The translations under genes and the position numbers were made by a program. Of a DNA stretch of 42,708 nt, positions 1 through 8,547 are shown in pieces. Below the pieces are notes generated by a model, which did not search any database, had not been told where the DNA came from, and worked only from the letters and a program-made list of their open reading frames with translations. Positions within the stretch are counted from its first letter, which is position 1; every line of letters begins with the position of its first letter. This DNA comes from Dehalococcoidia bacterium (lineage in GTDB: Bacteria > Chloroflexota > Dehalococcoidia > CAUJGQ01): positions 1-42,708 of the forward strand of contig DATGEL010000074.1 in assembly GCA_035310145.1 (NCBI GenBank), given 5' to 3'.

Positions 1-165
1 CGGTCGGTTCCAGGGTTTGCGTGCGCGTGCCCGCCGGTCGCCTCGCCATGCGCGCCCTTGCCCTACCTCAGGTGCGAGTGGCGCTTATCGGAACCCGGGC
101 TCGGCGAACCTCTCAAGCCAAGTTTGCCGGCCTAGAAAAAATTGGCCGCTGCTGAGGCCGAATGT

Positions 166-189
166 TGTCGATCCGGCCCGCCGTCGATC
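166..189 (+). promoter_or_regulatory. candidate ECF42-type promoter of the DGPF gene
   Basis: TGTCGA (166-171) is followed after 13 nt by CGATC (185-189). As I recall it, the published ECF42 target promoter has a TGTCGA-like -35 and a CGA/TC-like -10, so both halves match. The spacer looks short for an ECF promoter, and the sequence between could be realigned. The site lies about 60 nt before the DGPF start codon and the cognate-type sigma gene is two genes downstream, so autoregulation is plausible. The remaining bases 1-160 hold an A-rich stretch near 136-142 but no gene I can support. Confidence 0.5.
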
Positions 190-248
190 GTCGTTTGGGT
201 GAAGGCGCCACAACGAGCGCGGCGCCGAAGACGAAATGGAGGAAGACC

Positions 249-605
249 ATGCGTTACATGCTGCTGATCTACACGAACGAGGCCAGCGAGCCGCAGCAGG
301 GTACCCCGGAGGCAACGCAGTACTTCCAGGACTACGGAGCCTTCACCGAGGAGGTGAACAAGGCCGGCGTTTTCCAGGCGGGCGATGCGCTGATGCCGGT
401 CGCCACGGCCACGACGGTGCGCGTGCGCAACGGCAAGGCGCTCACCACCGACGGTCCCTTCGCCGAGACCAAGGAACAGCTCGGCGGCTTCTACATGCTC
501 GACTGCAAGGACGTGGACGAGGCGCTCGCCTACGCCGCCAAGATCCCCGGCGCCAGGTACGGCTCCATCGAGGTCCGCCCGATCATGGTGTTCGACAACA
601 TGTAG
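249..605 (+). CDS. YCII/DGPF-domain protein
   Basis: 118-residue single-domain protein of the YCII-related superfamily (COG3795 type). It opens with MRYMLLIYTNE and carries the family-defining DGPF segment (TTDGPFAETKEQLGGFY) in its middle. Such proteins form small dimeric alpha/beta barrels; their biochemical role is mostly unknown, though family members are the usual neighbours and targets of ECF42 sigma factors. The start at 249 is chosen because GGAGG lies 6 nt upstream and homology begins there; an in-frame ATG at 162 would overlap the candidate promoter. A second YCII gene and the sigma gene follow in the same direction. Confidence 0.9.
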   Translation: MRYMLLIYTNEASEPQQGTPEATQYFQDYGAFTEEVNKAGVFQAGDALMPVATATTVRVRNGKALTTDGPFAETKEQLGGFYMLDCKDVDEALAYAAKIPGARYGSIEVRPIMVFDNM

Positions 606-691
606 TTGCTCGCGCCGGCCGGCCGCGAAGCGCTGCGGCCGGCCGGCGCGTCTTCGCAGCGCACGCGAGCGATACGCCGGGGGTATCCGAT

Positions 692-1078
692 ATGCATAGG
701 AGGCGCCAGTACGTCGGCCGGCTTACGCCCACCCGCCCCGACATGCTCGCCACCGGACCGACGCCGCACGAGCTTGCGCTCGTCCGCGAGCACGCGGCAC
801 GGCTGCAACGGCTCACCGAAGAGGGCACCGTGGCGCTCGTCGGCCGTACGACGGTCGCGACGGCGGACGCGTGGTTCATCTCGATCTTCTGGGCCGAGTC
901 GGACGAAGCGGCCCAGGCGTTGCTGGACGCCGATCCGTGCGTGGCGGCGGGCGTCATGCGGGCGGAGCTGTCTCCCTTCGAAGTGCTGACGCTGAACGCC
1001 GCCAGCGCGGCGCCCAGCCGGCTGCTCGCCGGCGCACAGTTGGAAAAGACTCGCGGCGCCGGAGCAACTGACAGATGA
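692..1078 (+). CDS. YCII-like protein (second paralogue)
   Basis: 128 residues resembling the YciI-like branch: a beta strand with RLTPTRPDM, then the helix region [16 protein letters not shown], the strand GTVALVGRT, and the pattern [15 protein letters not shown], which matches the DPxVxxG part of YCII proteins. It lacks the DGPF motif of the gene before it. The ATG at 692 follows GGGGGT by about 7 nt. A strong-looking AGGAGG lies just inside the gene (698-703), but no start codon in this frame follows it closely, and the family fold would lose its first strand. The stop TGA overlaps ATG 1075 of the sigma frame, consistent with coupling. The exact reaction is unknown. Confidence 0.7.
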   Translation: MHRRRQYVGRLTPTRPDMLATGPTPHELALVREHAARLQRLTEEGTVALVGRTTVATADAWFISIFWAESDEAAQALLDADPCVAAGVMRAELSPFEVLTLNAASAAPSRLLAGAQLEKTRGAGATDR

Positions 1079-1200
1079 CTGTTGCAGCACTCGAACGCCC
1101 GTTCGCATATGATCGCAGAGACGATCATGCCCCCGGCGAAACCGCGGCATTGCTCCAGGCCGAGGGCGCTAAAATCTGCACGATCAGCGAGCGAGCGCCA

Positions 1201-2535
1201 ATGGGCGTCACGCAGGACACGATCGAGCGCGTCTTCCGCGAAGAGAGCGGGCGCATCCTCGCCACGCTGATCCGCGTCTTCGGCGACTTCGAGCTCGCCG
1301 AGGACGTGCTGCAAGAGGCGTTCGTCACCGCGCTTGACCGCTGGCCGCGCGAGGGCGTGCCGGAGAATCCCGGAGCCTGGCTCACCACCGCCGCCCGCCG
1401 TAAGGCGATCGACCGCCTGCGCCGCAAGCGCACGCTGGCCGAGAAGCAGGCGCTGCTGCACGGCCTGGCCGAGCTGGCGCAGAACGCCGACCCCTACGCG
1501 GCGCCGGAGGCGCACACCGACCGGCTGCGCCTGATCTTCACCTGCTGCCACCCGGCGCTGGCGCCCGAGGCGCAGGTCGCGCTGACGCTGCGCACGCTCG
1601 GCGGCCTGACCACGCCCGAGATCGCGCGGGCGTTTCTCGTGCCCGAGCCCACGCTCGCGCAACGGCTCGTGCGCGCCAGGCAGAAGATCCGCGACGCCGG
1701 CATCCCCTACCGCGTGCCGCCGAACGACGCGCTGCCGGAACGGCTGCAGGCCGTGCTCGCGGTGCTCTACCTCATCTTCAACGAGGGCTACAGCGCCAGC
1801 GTGGGCGAAGCGCTGATCCGTCAGGGCCTCTGCCGCGAGGCGATCCGGCTGGCGCGGATGCTGGTGGCGCTTTTGCCGCGGGAGCCGGAGGCGCTCGCAC
1901 TGCTGGCGCTGATGCTGCTGCACGATTCGCGCCGCGGCACGCGCACCGGAGCGCACGGAGAGCTGGTGCCGCTGGAGGAGCAAGATCGCGGGTGCTGGGA
2001 CCGTGCTGCAATCGCCGAAGGTCTGGCCGTGCTCGATCGCGCCCTCGCGCTGCTGGCCGGCGATCAAGCGACCGGCGCCGAGGCGACGCCGCAGGGACGG
2101 CGAGCGAAGGGCAACCGCTCGCGCTCCACGCCGGCCGCGCCCCGGCCGCGCTACTACCTGACGCAGGCGGCGATCGCGGCGCTGCACGCGCAGGCGGCCT
2201 CGCCGGCGGAAACGGACTGGCCGCAGATCGTGGGGCTCTACCGCGGCCTGCTGCGCGACCACGACTCTCCCGTGCTGCGGCTCAATCACGCCGCGGCGGT
2301 GGCGATGGCGCAGGGGCCGGTTGCGGGGCTGGCGTTGCTGGCCGCGCCCGCGCTGCGCGAGCCGCTGATCGGCTACCACCTGTACCACGCCGCCCGCGCG
2401 GACCTGCTGCGCCGCGCCGGCCGCCGCGCCGAGGCCGCCGCCGCCTACCGGCAGGCCCATGCCCTCTGCGCCAACGCCGTGGAACGCCGCTACCTGCAGC
2501 GGCGGCTGACGGAGGTCGCCGGGCAGCCTGCATAG
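1201..2535 (+). CDS. ECF42-type RNA polymerase sigma factor with C-terminal TPR-like extension
   Basis: About 444 residues from the ATG at 1201. Region 2 is seen in [20 protein letters not shown] and [15 protein letters not shown], and the second half in [20 protein letters not shown]; region 4 is around [20 protein letters not shown]. The long C-terminal part (for example [20 protein letters not shown] and [17 protein letters not shown]) is the extension typical of ECF42, which is needed for activity in characterised members. The same frame is open from 1075 (ATGA overlap with the preceding gene), adding 42 residues without sigma homology; a weak TTGCAG/TATGAT promoter-like pair at 1082-1113 favours the shorter start. 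An insert of roughly 35 mostly polar residues follows the LLAGD segment. Proposed role: transcription of the linked YCII/DGPF genes. Confidence 0.88.
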   Translation: MGVTQDTIERVFREESGRILATLIRVFGDFELAEDVLQEAFVTALDRWPREGVPENPGAWLTTAARRKAIDRLRRKRTLAEKQALLHGLAELAQNADPYAAPEAHTDRLRLIFTCCHPALAPEAQVALTLRTLGGLTTPEIARAFLVPEPTLAQRLVRARQKIRDAGIPYRVPPNDALPERLQAVLAVLYLIFNEGYSASVGEALIRQGLCREAIRLARMLVALLPREPEALALLALMLLHDSRRGTRTGAHGELVPLEEQDRGCWDRAAIAEGLAVLDRALALLAGDQATGAEATPQGRRAKGNRSRSTPAAPRPRYYLTQAAIAALHAQAASPAETDWPQIVGLYRGLLRDHDSPVLRLNHAAAVAMAQGPVAGLALLAAPALREPLIGYHLYHAARADLLRRAGRRAEAAAAYRQAHALCANAVERRYLQRRLTEVAGQPA

Positions 2536-2584
2536 GCGCGTAGCCCGCGCTAACATCGGCGTGCTGGAAGCACCCCGAAGGCCA

Positions 2585-2593
2585 TGCTAGACT
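2585..2593 (+). promoter_or_regulatory. candidate extended -10 of the sugar ABC operon
   Basis: TGCTAGACT reads as an extended -10 (TG, one base, TAGACT). It sits about 48 nt before ATG 2641 and just after a small GTGCT-GGA-AGCAC hairpin (near 2560-2572) that could end the sigma transcript. No good -35 is seen. If real, the upstream ATG at 2584 lies inside the promoter and cannot be the start. Confidence 0.35.
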
Positions 2594-2640
2594 GCGCCCA
2601 CATTGACCCGCCCGCGCCGGCGGGCGCCGCGGGAGCGGGC

Positions 2641-3663
2641 ATGGCGGCTGCCTTCGGATCGGCGAAGACGCGCCTGGCGGCGCGGCCCGGTGCGCCGCGT
2701 CGCCTCGACCGGCGCAAGCTGCGCAACACGGCCGTCGCCCTGCTTTTCCTGGCGCCGGCGCTGCTGATCACCGGCGTCTTCCACTTCTTCCCCGTCTTCT
2801 ACGCGTTCTGGATCAGCCTGCGCAACTGGAAGATCGCCGACCTGGGCATGGTCTGGCTGCGCAACTACAACGAGGCGCTGCACAGCCACGCCTTCTGGCA
2901 GTCGCTCGGCGTCACCGTCTACTTCGCGCTTGGCACGGTGCCGGTGACGATGGCGCTCGCCTGCCTGATCGCCTACCTGCTCTACCAGAAGGTGCGCTGG
3001 CTCGGCCTGCTGCGTACGCTCTACTTCCTGCCCTACGTCACCAGCACCGTGGCCGCGGCCAGCGTCTGGCTGTGGATCTTCAACCCGCGCGCCGGCATCG
3101 CCAATACGCTGATCGGCCACGTCGGTATCGGCAACCAGCGCTGGACGCAGGAGCCGCGGGGCATCCTGCAACTGCTGGGCAACGCGGCGCATATCAGTGT
3201 GCCCGGCCTGGTGCAGGGACCGAGCCTGGCGCTGTGCGCGATCATCATCATGACGATCTGGCACCAGCTTGGCTTCCAGGTCGTCATCTTCCTCGTCGGC
3301 CTCGGCAACATCCCCGGCGAAACCTACGAGGCGGCGCGCATCGACGGCGCCAGCGAGCGCCAGGTGTTCTGGAAGATCACGCTGCCGCAGCTGGCGCCGA
3401 TCTTCTTCTTCCTCAGCGTGATCTCGACGATCGCCGCCTTTCAGGCCTTCAACGAGATCTTCATCATCTCCAGCAACTCGAACGTGGGCGGCGCCGGCGG
3501 ACCGCTGGGCACCACGCAGACGGTGATGGTCAACGTCTACAACCAATTCCAGTCGGCGCACCGCCTGGGCTACGGCTCGGCGGTCGCCTTCATTCTCTTC
3601 GCGATCATCATGGGGCTGACGCTGGTGCAGTCCCGGCTGGGCGGGCGGTACGCGAGGGCGTAG
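2641..3663 (+). CDS. sugar-type ABC transporter permease (MalF/UgpA family)
   Basis: About 340 residues with a basic N-terminus, then membrane segments beginning at TAVALLFLAPALLITGVF. The cytoplasmic EAA loop that contacts the ATPase is clear: ETYEAARIDGASERQVFWKI followed by TLPQLAP. This is the MalF/UgpA half of a carbohydrate uptake-1 (CUT1) importer in the inner membrane. ATG 2641 is preferred over ATG 2584, which lies in a promoter-like sequence and adds a Pro/Ala-rich tail. A MalG-type permease and a binding protein follow; no ATPase is encoded nearby, so a shared MsmK-like ATPase elsewhere is likely. The substrate cannot be told from sequence. Confidence 0.9.
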   Translation: MAAAFGSAKTRLAARPGAPRRLDRRKLRNTAVALLFLAPALLITGVFHFFPVFYAFWISLRNWKIADLGMVWLRNYNEALHSHAFWQSLGVTVYFALGTVPVTMALACLIAYLLYQKVRWLGLLRTLYFLPYVTSTVAAASVWLWIFNPRAGIANTLIGHVGIGNQRWTQEPRGILQLLGNAAHISVPGLVQGPSLALCAIIIMTIWHQLGFQVVIFLVGLGNIPGETYEAARIDGASERQVFWKITLPQLAPIFFFLSVISTIAAFQAFNEIFIISSNSNVGGAGGPLGTTQTVMVNVYNQFQSAHRLGYGSAVAFILFAIIMGLTLVQSRLGGRYARA

Positions 3664-3666
3664 GGC

Positions 3667-3708
3667 GATAGGGAACAGGGAACAGGGAATAGAGGGCGGA
3701 GGGCGCAG
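3667..3708 (+). repeat. imperfect 7-bp tandem array (heptad locus H1)
   Basis: Successive units GATAGGG, AACAGGG, AACAGGG, AATAGAG, GGCGGAG, GGCGCAG begin 3 nt after the permease stop codon. The same AGGGAAC/AGGGAAT-type heptads recur at 8321, and related heptads at 21539, 32781 and 33272. Confidence 0.7.
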
Positions 3709-3790
3709 GAATGCAGGCGGGGTTGGGGTCGCGGGCTCGATTGGTCGGCGTCGGCGAGCGCATGGGCGGTTCGCTTCGGGAGCGCGTCGC

Positions 3791-3922
3791 GTTGCGCCCG
3801 GCTACGACTGCCCCGGATAACCCAACTCGGCCACGGAACACTTCACGCTGGATCGCCCCTCTCCCTCTCTCCAGAATTGGGAGAGGGAGAGGGGCCACAG
3901 AAACGAAGTGAGGATGAGGGCC
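3791..3922. repeat. dispersed palindromic element, copy R1
   Basis: The core is a hairpin with perfect 15-bp arms (3855-3869 and 3881-3895; left arm GCCCCTCTCCCTCTC) around a loop containing CCAGAATTGG. Read on the minus strand, 3851-3922 is nearly identical to 20779-20850. The left flank (3791-3854) aligns with 20881-20948, including AACCC, TTCRC and GATCGCCCCT blocks. The copy ends 8 nt before the GTG of the next permease gene, and its GAGGATGAGGG end provides the only purine-rich sequence near that start. Confidence 0.85.
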
Positions 3923-3929
3923 GCGCGTC

Positions 3930-4814
3930 GTGAGTGACCTCGCACTCGGCAGACAGCGGACCGGCGCGGCGGCGGGAGAGCGCGGCCTGACGGCGGCGCG
4001 CCTGCTGCGCCGCGCGCTGCTCTACCTCGTGCTGATCGCGGGCGCGGTGTTCGCCGCCTTTCCCTTCCTCTGGATGCTGCTCACCTCGTTCAAGACGCGC
4101 AGCGAGGCGCTGCGCGACCCGCCGACCTTTCTGCCCTCCGTCTGGCACTTCAGCAACTATGCTGCCGCCTGGCACGCGGCGCCGTTCGCGCGCTACTTCG
4201 TCAATACGTTCTTCATCTGCTTCTGCGTCGTGGCCGGTGTTGTGATCACCAGCACGCTCGCGGCCTACGCCTTCTCGCGCATCGACTTCTACTTCCGCAA
4301 CGTGCTCTTTATCCTGTTCCTCGCCACGCTCATGATCCCGTTCGAGACGATCATCATTCCCAACTTCATCATCGTGAAGAAGCTGCACATGCTGAACACG
4401 TACTGGGCGCTGATCGTGCCCTGGGCATCGAGCGTGTTCAGCATCTTCCTGTTGCGCCAGTTCTTCGACCAGTTGCCGCAGGACCTGTACGACTCGGCCG
4501 CGCTGGACGGCGCCGGCCACCTGCGCACGCTGCTCAGCATCGCGCTGCCGCTCTCCAAGGGGGCGCTGGCCGCGGTGATGCTCTTCGCCTTCCTCGGCTC
4601 GTGGAACAGCCTGCTCTGGCCGCTGATCGTCACCAACAGCGAGAGCCTGCGGCCGGTCCAGCTCGGCCTCTCCGTCTTCATCAGCTCCGATTCGACCGAG
4701 CCGGCGCTGCTGATGGCGGCCTCGGCCTTCACGATCGCGCCGATCGTCGTGCTCTACTTCTTCGCGCAGCGGCAGTTCATGGAGGGTTTCGCCTCGTCTG
4801 GCCTGAAGGGCTGA
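3930..4814 (+). CDS. sugar-type ABC transporter permease (MalG/UgpE family)
   Basis: 294 residues with about six membrane segments (first near LLYLVLIAGAVFAAFPFLW). The EAA loop reads LYDSAALDGAGHLRTLLSI then ALPLSKG, the MalG-type variant. Early residues WMLLTSFKTRSEA are the usual second-permease signature. The start is GTG 3930: homology begins soon after, and no upstream in-frame start is available because repeat R1 occupies the gap. It pairs with the permease upstream, and the binding-protein gene follows after 248 bp. The 267-bp gap between the two permease genes is unusually long for such an operon and consists of repeats. Confidence 0.9.
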   Translation: MSDLALGRQRTGAAAGERGLTAARLLRRALLYLVLIAGAVFAAFPFLWMLLTSFKTRSEALRDPPTFLPSVWHFSNYAAAWHAAPFARYFVNTFFICFCVVAGVVITSTLAAYAFSRIDFYFRNVLFILFLATLMIPFETIIIPNFIIVKKLHMLNTYWALIVPWASSVFSIFLLRQFFDQLPQDLYDSAALDGAGHLRTLLSIALPLSKGALAAVMLFAFLGSWNSLLWPLIVTNSESLRPVQLGLSVFISSDSTEPALLMAASAFTIAPIVVLYFFAQRQFMEGFASSGLKG

Positions 4815-4879
4815 AGCGGGGCCGACGGGACGTTGAGGCAGCGGCGCGAATCGGGCACGCTTTGATATGAACGGATGTG

Positions 4880-4896
4880 AGGCGATTCGATCGCCT
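4880..4896. promoter_or_regulatory. small perfect palindrome in the permease-binding protein gap
   Basis: AGGCGAT (4880-4886) and ATCGCCT (4890-4896) flank a 3-nt loop. It lies 167 nt before the binding-protein start in an otherwise featureless 248-bp gap. It could be an operator or an mRNA hairpin that sets separate binding-protein expression; there is no T-run after it. Confidence 0.3.
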
Positions 4897-5062
4897 GGCT
4901 CGACGCCCGGCGCGGGCGGAGGAGGGAGCGGCAGAGGGAACGCAAGCACACGTCGATCCTTGCCCGCCCCGGCTCGGGGCGGTTCGGCCTGAATGGACGG
5001 CCGCCTGCGCTGCGCCGAAGCAACACCGGCGCCGCGCGGCGAACACCGCGCAGGAGTGCGTG

Positions 5063-6643
5063 ATGCATCGAAGATTCGGCACCGGCAGCCATCGCCTGCT
5101 GACGCCGCTGCTGCTGGGCGTGGCGCTGACGCTGGGGCTGGCCTGCAGCTCCAGCAACAACAACAGCAACAAGAGCAGCGGCGCCGCCACGGCCACGAAG
5201 GCCGCCGCCTCTGCCCCCGCGGGGACCATCGCCCCGGCAAGCGGCGCCGTGAGCGCCACCGCGCCCGCCTCTGCCGCGGCGGGCAGCAGCGCCACGGCAG
5301 CAAGCAGCAGTCCGGCGGCGGGCGGCTCACCCACTACCGGCGGCAACGTGACGGTGACGCCCGGCGTGGTCGCGGCGGACAAGGCGCTGGCCGCGGCGGC
5401 GGGCAGCGGCAGCGCGATCGACAACGTCACGATCAGCAAGCCCGTGACGATCACGTTCTGGCACACACAGCCGCTGGACGGCCCCAACGGCAAGAAGCTG
5501 ACCTCGCTGATCCAGGACTTCCAGACGAAGAACCCGAACATCCAGATCGACGCGCAGTACGTCGGCAACTACAACGACCTCTTCCAGAAGCTGGAGACGG
5601 CGATCGCCGGGGGCCAGGCGCCGGATATGGCCGTGGCCTATCCCAACCAGGTGGCCGAGTACCAGCAGGCCAACGTGATCATCCCGCTCGACGACTACGT
5701 GAAGAGCCAGAAGTACGGCCTGCCCAAAGACGATTACGCCGACATCCTGCAAGCCTACCGCTACGACAACTTCTATCCTGCCAACGACAACAAGCTGCTC
5801 TCCTTCCCCTTCACCAAGAGCATCGAGCTGATGTACTACAACGCCGACGCGCTCAAGGCCGCGGGAGTGGACGTGCCGCAGACCTGGGACGACTTTCTCA
5901 AGGCGGCGAAGGCGGTGGCCAAGGGCGACATGAAGGGCTACGCGATCGGCGTCGAGCCCTCGCTGTTTGCCAACATGATCTTCTCCCGCGGCGGCCAGGA
6001 GATCAGCGACGACCAGAAGAAGTGGGTCTTCAACAACCAGCAGGGCGTCGATTCGCTGGCCTTCTTTCAGCAGATCATCAAGGACGGCTCGGGCTACCAG
6101 GTGGCCAAGCAGTTCGCCGATCAGACCGATTTCGGCAACGCCAAGGCCGCCTTCGCCTTCAGCACCAGCGCCGGCCTGCCCTACTACCAGCAGGAAGTGC
6201 AGAACGACGGCAAGGGCTTCGCCTGGAACGTGGCCGCGCCGCCGCACGCCGCCGGCCAGCCGACCGCGGCCGTGATCAACGGCGCCGACATCACCATGTT
6301 CAAGAGCAGCCCGGAGAAGCAGCTCGCCGCCTGGCTGTTCATGAAGTACTTCTCCAGCAAAGAGGTGAACCCCGACTGGAGCATCGCCTCCGGCTACCTG
6401 CCGATCCGCACGTCGGGGCTGACCGATCCGCGCGTGCAGGCGCAGGTGCAGAAGCTGCCGCAGTACGCGATCGCCCTGCAGGTGCAGCAGTACGGTCGCT
6501 CCGAGCCGGCGGTGCGCAGCTACCAGACCACGCGCAACCACATCAGCGACGCGATCGTGGCCGCGCTCTCCGACGCGAACAAGAGCGCGAAGCAACTGCT
6601 GGACGACGCCGTGAAGCAAAGCAACGATGATGCGGCGAAGTAG
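5063..6643 (+). CDS. sugar-type ABC transporter solute-binding lipoprotein (family 1)
   Basis: About 526 residues. A lipoprotein signal peptide ends in LGLAC, with Cys28 the lipidation site. A low-complexity Asn/Ser/Ala/Thr/Gly linker of about 100 residues follows before the folded domain starts at VTITFWHTQPLDGPNGKKL. Family features include YNDLFQKLETAIAGGQAPD, TKSIELMYYNADALKAAG and WDDFLKAAKAVAKG. It captures a solute, probably a sugar or glycerol-phosphate-like compound, outside the membrane for the two permeases upstream. ATG 5063 follows CAGGAG by 6 nt; the frame is open further upstream but without signal-peptide character. The linker is much longer than in typical family members. Confidence 0.9.
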   Translation: MHRRFGTGSHRLLTPLLLGVALTLGLACSSSNNNSNKSSGAATATKAAASAPAGTIAPASGAVSATAPASAAAGSSATAASSSPAAGGSPTTGGNVTVTPGVVAADKALAAAAGSGSAIDNVTISKPVTITFWHTQPLDGPNGKKLTSLIQDFQTKNPNIQIDAQYVGNYNDLFQKLETAIAGGQAPDMAVAYPNQVAEYQQANVIIPLDDYVKSQKYGLPKDDYADILQAYRYDNFYPANDNKLLSFPFTKSIELMYYNADALKAAGVDVPQTWDDFLKAAKAVAKGDMKGYAIGVEPSLFANMIFSRGGQEISDDQKKWVFNNQQGVDSLAFFQQIIKDGSGYQVAKQFADQTDFGNAKAAFAFSTSAGLPYYQQEVQNDGKGFAWNVAAPPHAAGQPTAAVINGADITMFKSSPEKQLAAWLFMKYFSSKEVNPDWSIASGYLPIRTSGLTDPRVQAQVQKLPQYAIALQVQQYGRSEPAVRSYQTTRNHISDAIVAALSDANKSAKQLLDDAVKQSNDDAAK

Positions 6644-6650
6644 GGTAAGC

Positions 6651-6718
6651 GCCCCTCACTCCCATACACCGCGATTCGGGGTATCCGCCTCGTGCAAGAG
6701 CGTATGGGAGAGAGGGGC
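6651..6718. repeat. 17-bp inverted repeat after the binding-protein gene
   Basis: Arms at 6651-6667 and 6702-6718 are complementary over 17 bp with one mismatch (left arm GCCCCTCACTCCCATAC), with a 34-nt loop. It begins 7 nt after the stop codon and may act as transcript end protection or terminator. The C/T-rich arm recalls the palindromic family at 3855 and 6839, but the loop differs. Confidence 0.6.
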
Positions 6719-6798
6719 TCCGCGATGAACCGTGCTCCGATGGGCATAGCCTGACCCGGCAGGCCGCGAAGGGCGCCCACCACGCGCTCACAAGCCAC

Positions 6799-6894
6799 GG
6801 CCAACCCGACGCCGCGCGTGACGCCCGACTCCGGATCGCCCCTCTCCTTCTCCCGTTCTATGGAGAAGGAGAGGGGACAGGGGTGAGGATGAGG
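6799..6894. repeat. dispersed palindromic element, copy R2
   Basis: Perfect 15-bp arms at 6839-6853 (CCCCTCTCCTTCTCC) and 6862-6876 enclose an 8-nt loop. The left flank has the AACCCGACG and GATCGCCCCT blocks seen in copies R1 and R3. The right flank has the GTGAGGATGAGG end. The minus-strand amidase gene runs into this copy and stops in its loop. Confidence 0.85.
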
Positions 6895-8303
6895 CTCGGC
6901 CGCCGCGTGTGCCACTCGGTCGCCTGCTCGTACGCGTGGGCGACGCGCAGCACCGTCGCCTCGTCCCAGCGGCGGCCGGCGATCTGCAGGCCGATCGGCA
7001 GGCCGGCGGCGGTGAAGCCGCAGGGCAACGAGACGGCGGGCTGGCCCGTCACGTTGAAGGGGATCGTGTTCGTCGTCAGCACGCTGCGGGCCAGCACCTC
7101 CTTGCCATCCAGCACGATCGTCTGGTTGGGGTTGATGCTCGGCGCTGCGATGCGCGTGGCAGGCAGGACCAGCGCCGCCCGCTCCGCCAGCAAGGCGGCC
7201 GCCTCGCGCATCGCCGCCGACTGGTGGCGAAAGGCGGCCACCAGGTCGTCGGCGGAGAGCTCGGCGCGCTCGTTCAGCCGGGTGAAGACATCCTTGCCGT
7301 AGTCGCCCGGCCGTTCGCGCAGCCACGCCTTGTGCACGTGCCGAGCCTCGCTGTAGAGGATGTTGTAGCCCGGCTCCCAGCTCGCCCACAGCGCCGGCGC
7401 CTGCACGTCCTCGACGACCGCGCCCAACTCGCGCAGCACCTCCAGCGCCGCCTCGAACGCCAGCGCCACGTCCGGCTCCAGCGCCTCGCAGAAGCCAGCG
7501 CGCGGCACGCCCAGCCGCAGCCCGCGCACGCTCACGTTCAGATCCGCGCGGTAATCCTGCAGCGGCACGGGCGGCGTCAGCGTGTCCTGCACGTCCGGGC
7601 CGGCGAGGGCCTTGAGCACGATCGCTGCGTCTTCCACCGTGTGCGTGAGCGGGCCGGCATGGTCCAGCGACCAGCTCAGCGGAAAGATGCCCGCGGTGCT
7701 GATGCGGCCGTGCGTCGGCTTCAGTCCCACCGTGCCGCAGAGCGAGGCCGGGATGCGGATGCTGCCGCCCGTGTCCGAGCCCATCGCGATCGGCGCGAGG
7801 TCGGCCGCGATCGCCGCACCGGAGCCGCCGCTGGAGCCGCCGGGAATCTGCTCGAGCCCCCAGGGGTTGCGCGTGGCGCCCCAGTGCGGGTTGTTGGTCG
7901 TGACACCGAAGGCGAACTCGTGCGTGTTCAGCTTGCCGAGCAGCACGGCGCCGGCCTGGTGAAACAGCGCGGTGGTCGTCGCGTCGGCGTCGGGCACGCG
8001 CTCGGCCAGGATCTTCGAGCCGGCGGCGGTGCGGACGCCGGCCGTGTCGTAGATGTCTTTGAGCGCGAAGGGCACACCATGCAGCGGGCCGCGGTACTCA
8101 CCGGCGAGGATCTGCTGCTCCGCCGCCCGCGCGGCGGCCAGCGCCTGTTCGGCGGTCAGAGTCACGTAGGCGTTGATCGTCGGGTTGAGCCGTGCGATGC
8201 GGTCGAGATAGGCGCGCGTCAGCTCGACGGGCGAGAGGCTGCGCCGCTCGATCTGCGCGGCGGCCTCGGCGACGGTCATGGTGGTCAGCTCGCTGGTCTG
8301 CAT
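6858..8303 (-). CDS. amidase-signature family hydrolase
   Basis: 481 residues of the GatA/amidase signature family, which hydrolyses amide bonds with a Ser-Ser-Lys triad. Lys82 is in HGVPFALKD, the cis-Ser region is PGGSSGGSG (157-158), and the nucleophile Ser181 is in GSDTGGSIRIPA. No gatC or gatB is nearby, so this is more likely a free-standing amidase than the tRNA-dependent amidotransferase subunit; the substrate is unknown. AGAGGTG sits 5 nt before ATG 8303 on the minus strand. The C-terminus is odd: the last dozen residues (SLILTPVPSPSP) are read from repeat R2, and the TAG stop lies in the hairpin loop. Confidence 0.92.
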   Translation of the reverse strand: MQTSELTTMTVAEAAAQIERRSLSPVELTRAYLDRIARLNPTINAYVTLTAEQALAAARAAEQQILAGEYRGPLHGVPFALKDIYDTAGVRTAAGSKILAERVPDADATTTALFHQAGAVLLGKLNTHEFAFGVTTNNPHWGATRNPWGLEQIPGGSSGGSGAAIAADLAPIAMGSDTGGSIRIPASLCGTVGLKPTHGRISTAGIFPLSWSLDHAGPLTHTVEDAAIVLKALAGPDVQDTLTPPVPLQDYRADLNVSVRGLRLGVPRAGFCEALEPDVALAFEAALEVLRELGAVVEDVQAPALWASWEPGYNILYSEARHVHKAWLRERPGDYGKDVFTRLNERAELSADDLVAAFRHQSAAMREAAALLAERAALVLPATRIAAPSINPNQTIVLDGKEVLARSVLTTNTIPFNVTGQPAVSLPCGFTAAGLPIGLQIAGRRWDEATVLRVAHAYEQATEWHTRRPSLILTPVPSPSP

Positions 8304-8320
8304 GGCGCACCTCTTGTTCG

Positions 8321-8348
8321 AGGGAATAGGGAACAGGGAACAGTATAG
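8321..8348 (+). repeat. heptad array H2 in the amidase leader
   Basis: AGGGAAT, AGGGAAC, AGGGAAC, AGTATAG in tandem, 17 nt upstream of the minus-strand amidase start. On the minus strand its edge reads TATACT (8342-8347), a possible -10 with no matching -35. Confidence 0.65.
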
Positions 8349-8466
8349 GCGGTGGCCGGCGGGCGCCTATTCCTCCCTCGCGCACGCGCTCGGATTTCCC
8401 TGCCCGACACGGGAAGGGTGGCTCAAGGACTACCGGTCCGCCGCGAATCGCACCGTTCCGCATGAC

Positions 8467-8494
8467 ACACGCGATGGCACACGCTACGACACGC
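8467..8494 (+). repeat. three ACACGC direct repeats between amidase and tetR
   Basis: ACACGC occurs at 8467, 8479 and 8489, spacing 12 and 10 bp, about 55 bp before the tetR -35 element. The rest of the 317-bp gap (8304-8620) holds heptad array H2 and the tetR promoter and no gene. Confidence 0.35.
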
Positions 8495-8547
8495 GAGGGG
8501 AAGGGAGACGCGGCGCTGTTGAGTCAACGCGGAGTTAGGCGCTCCGC

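Noticed and set aside
530-1150. Minus-strand frames in the YCII/sigma region
   Set aside because: They overlap well-supported plus-strand genes and show no domain.
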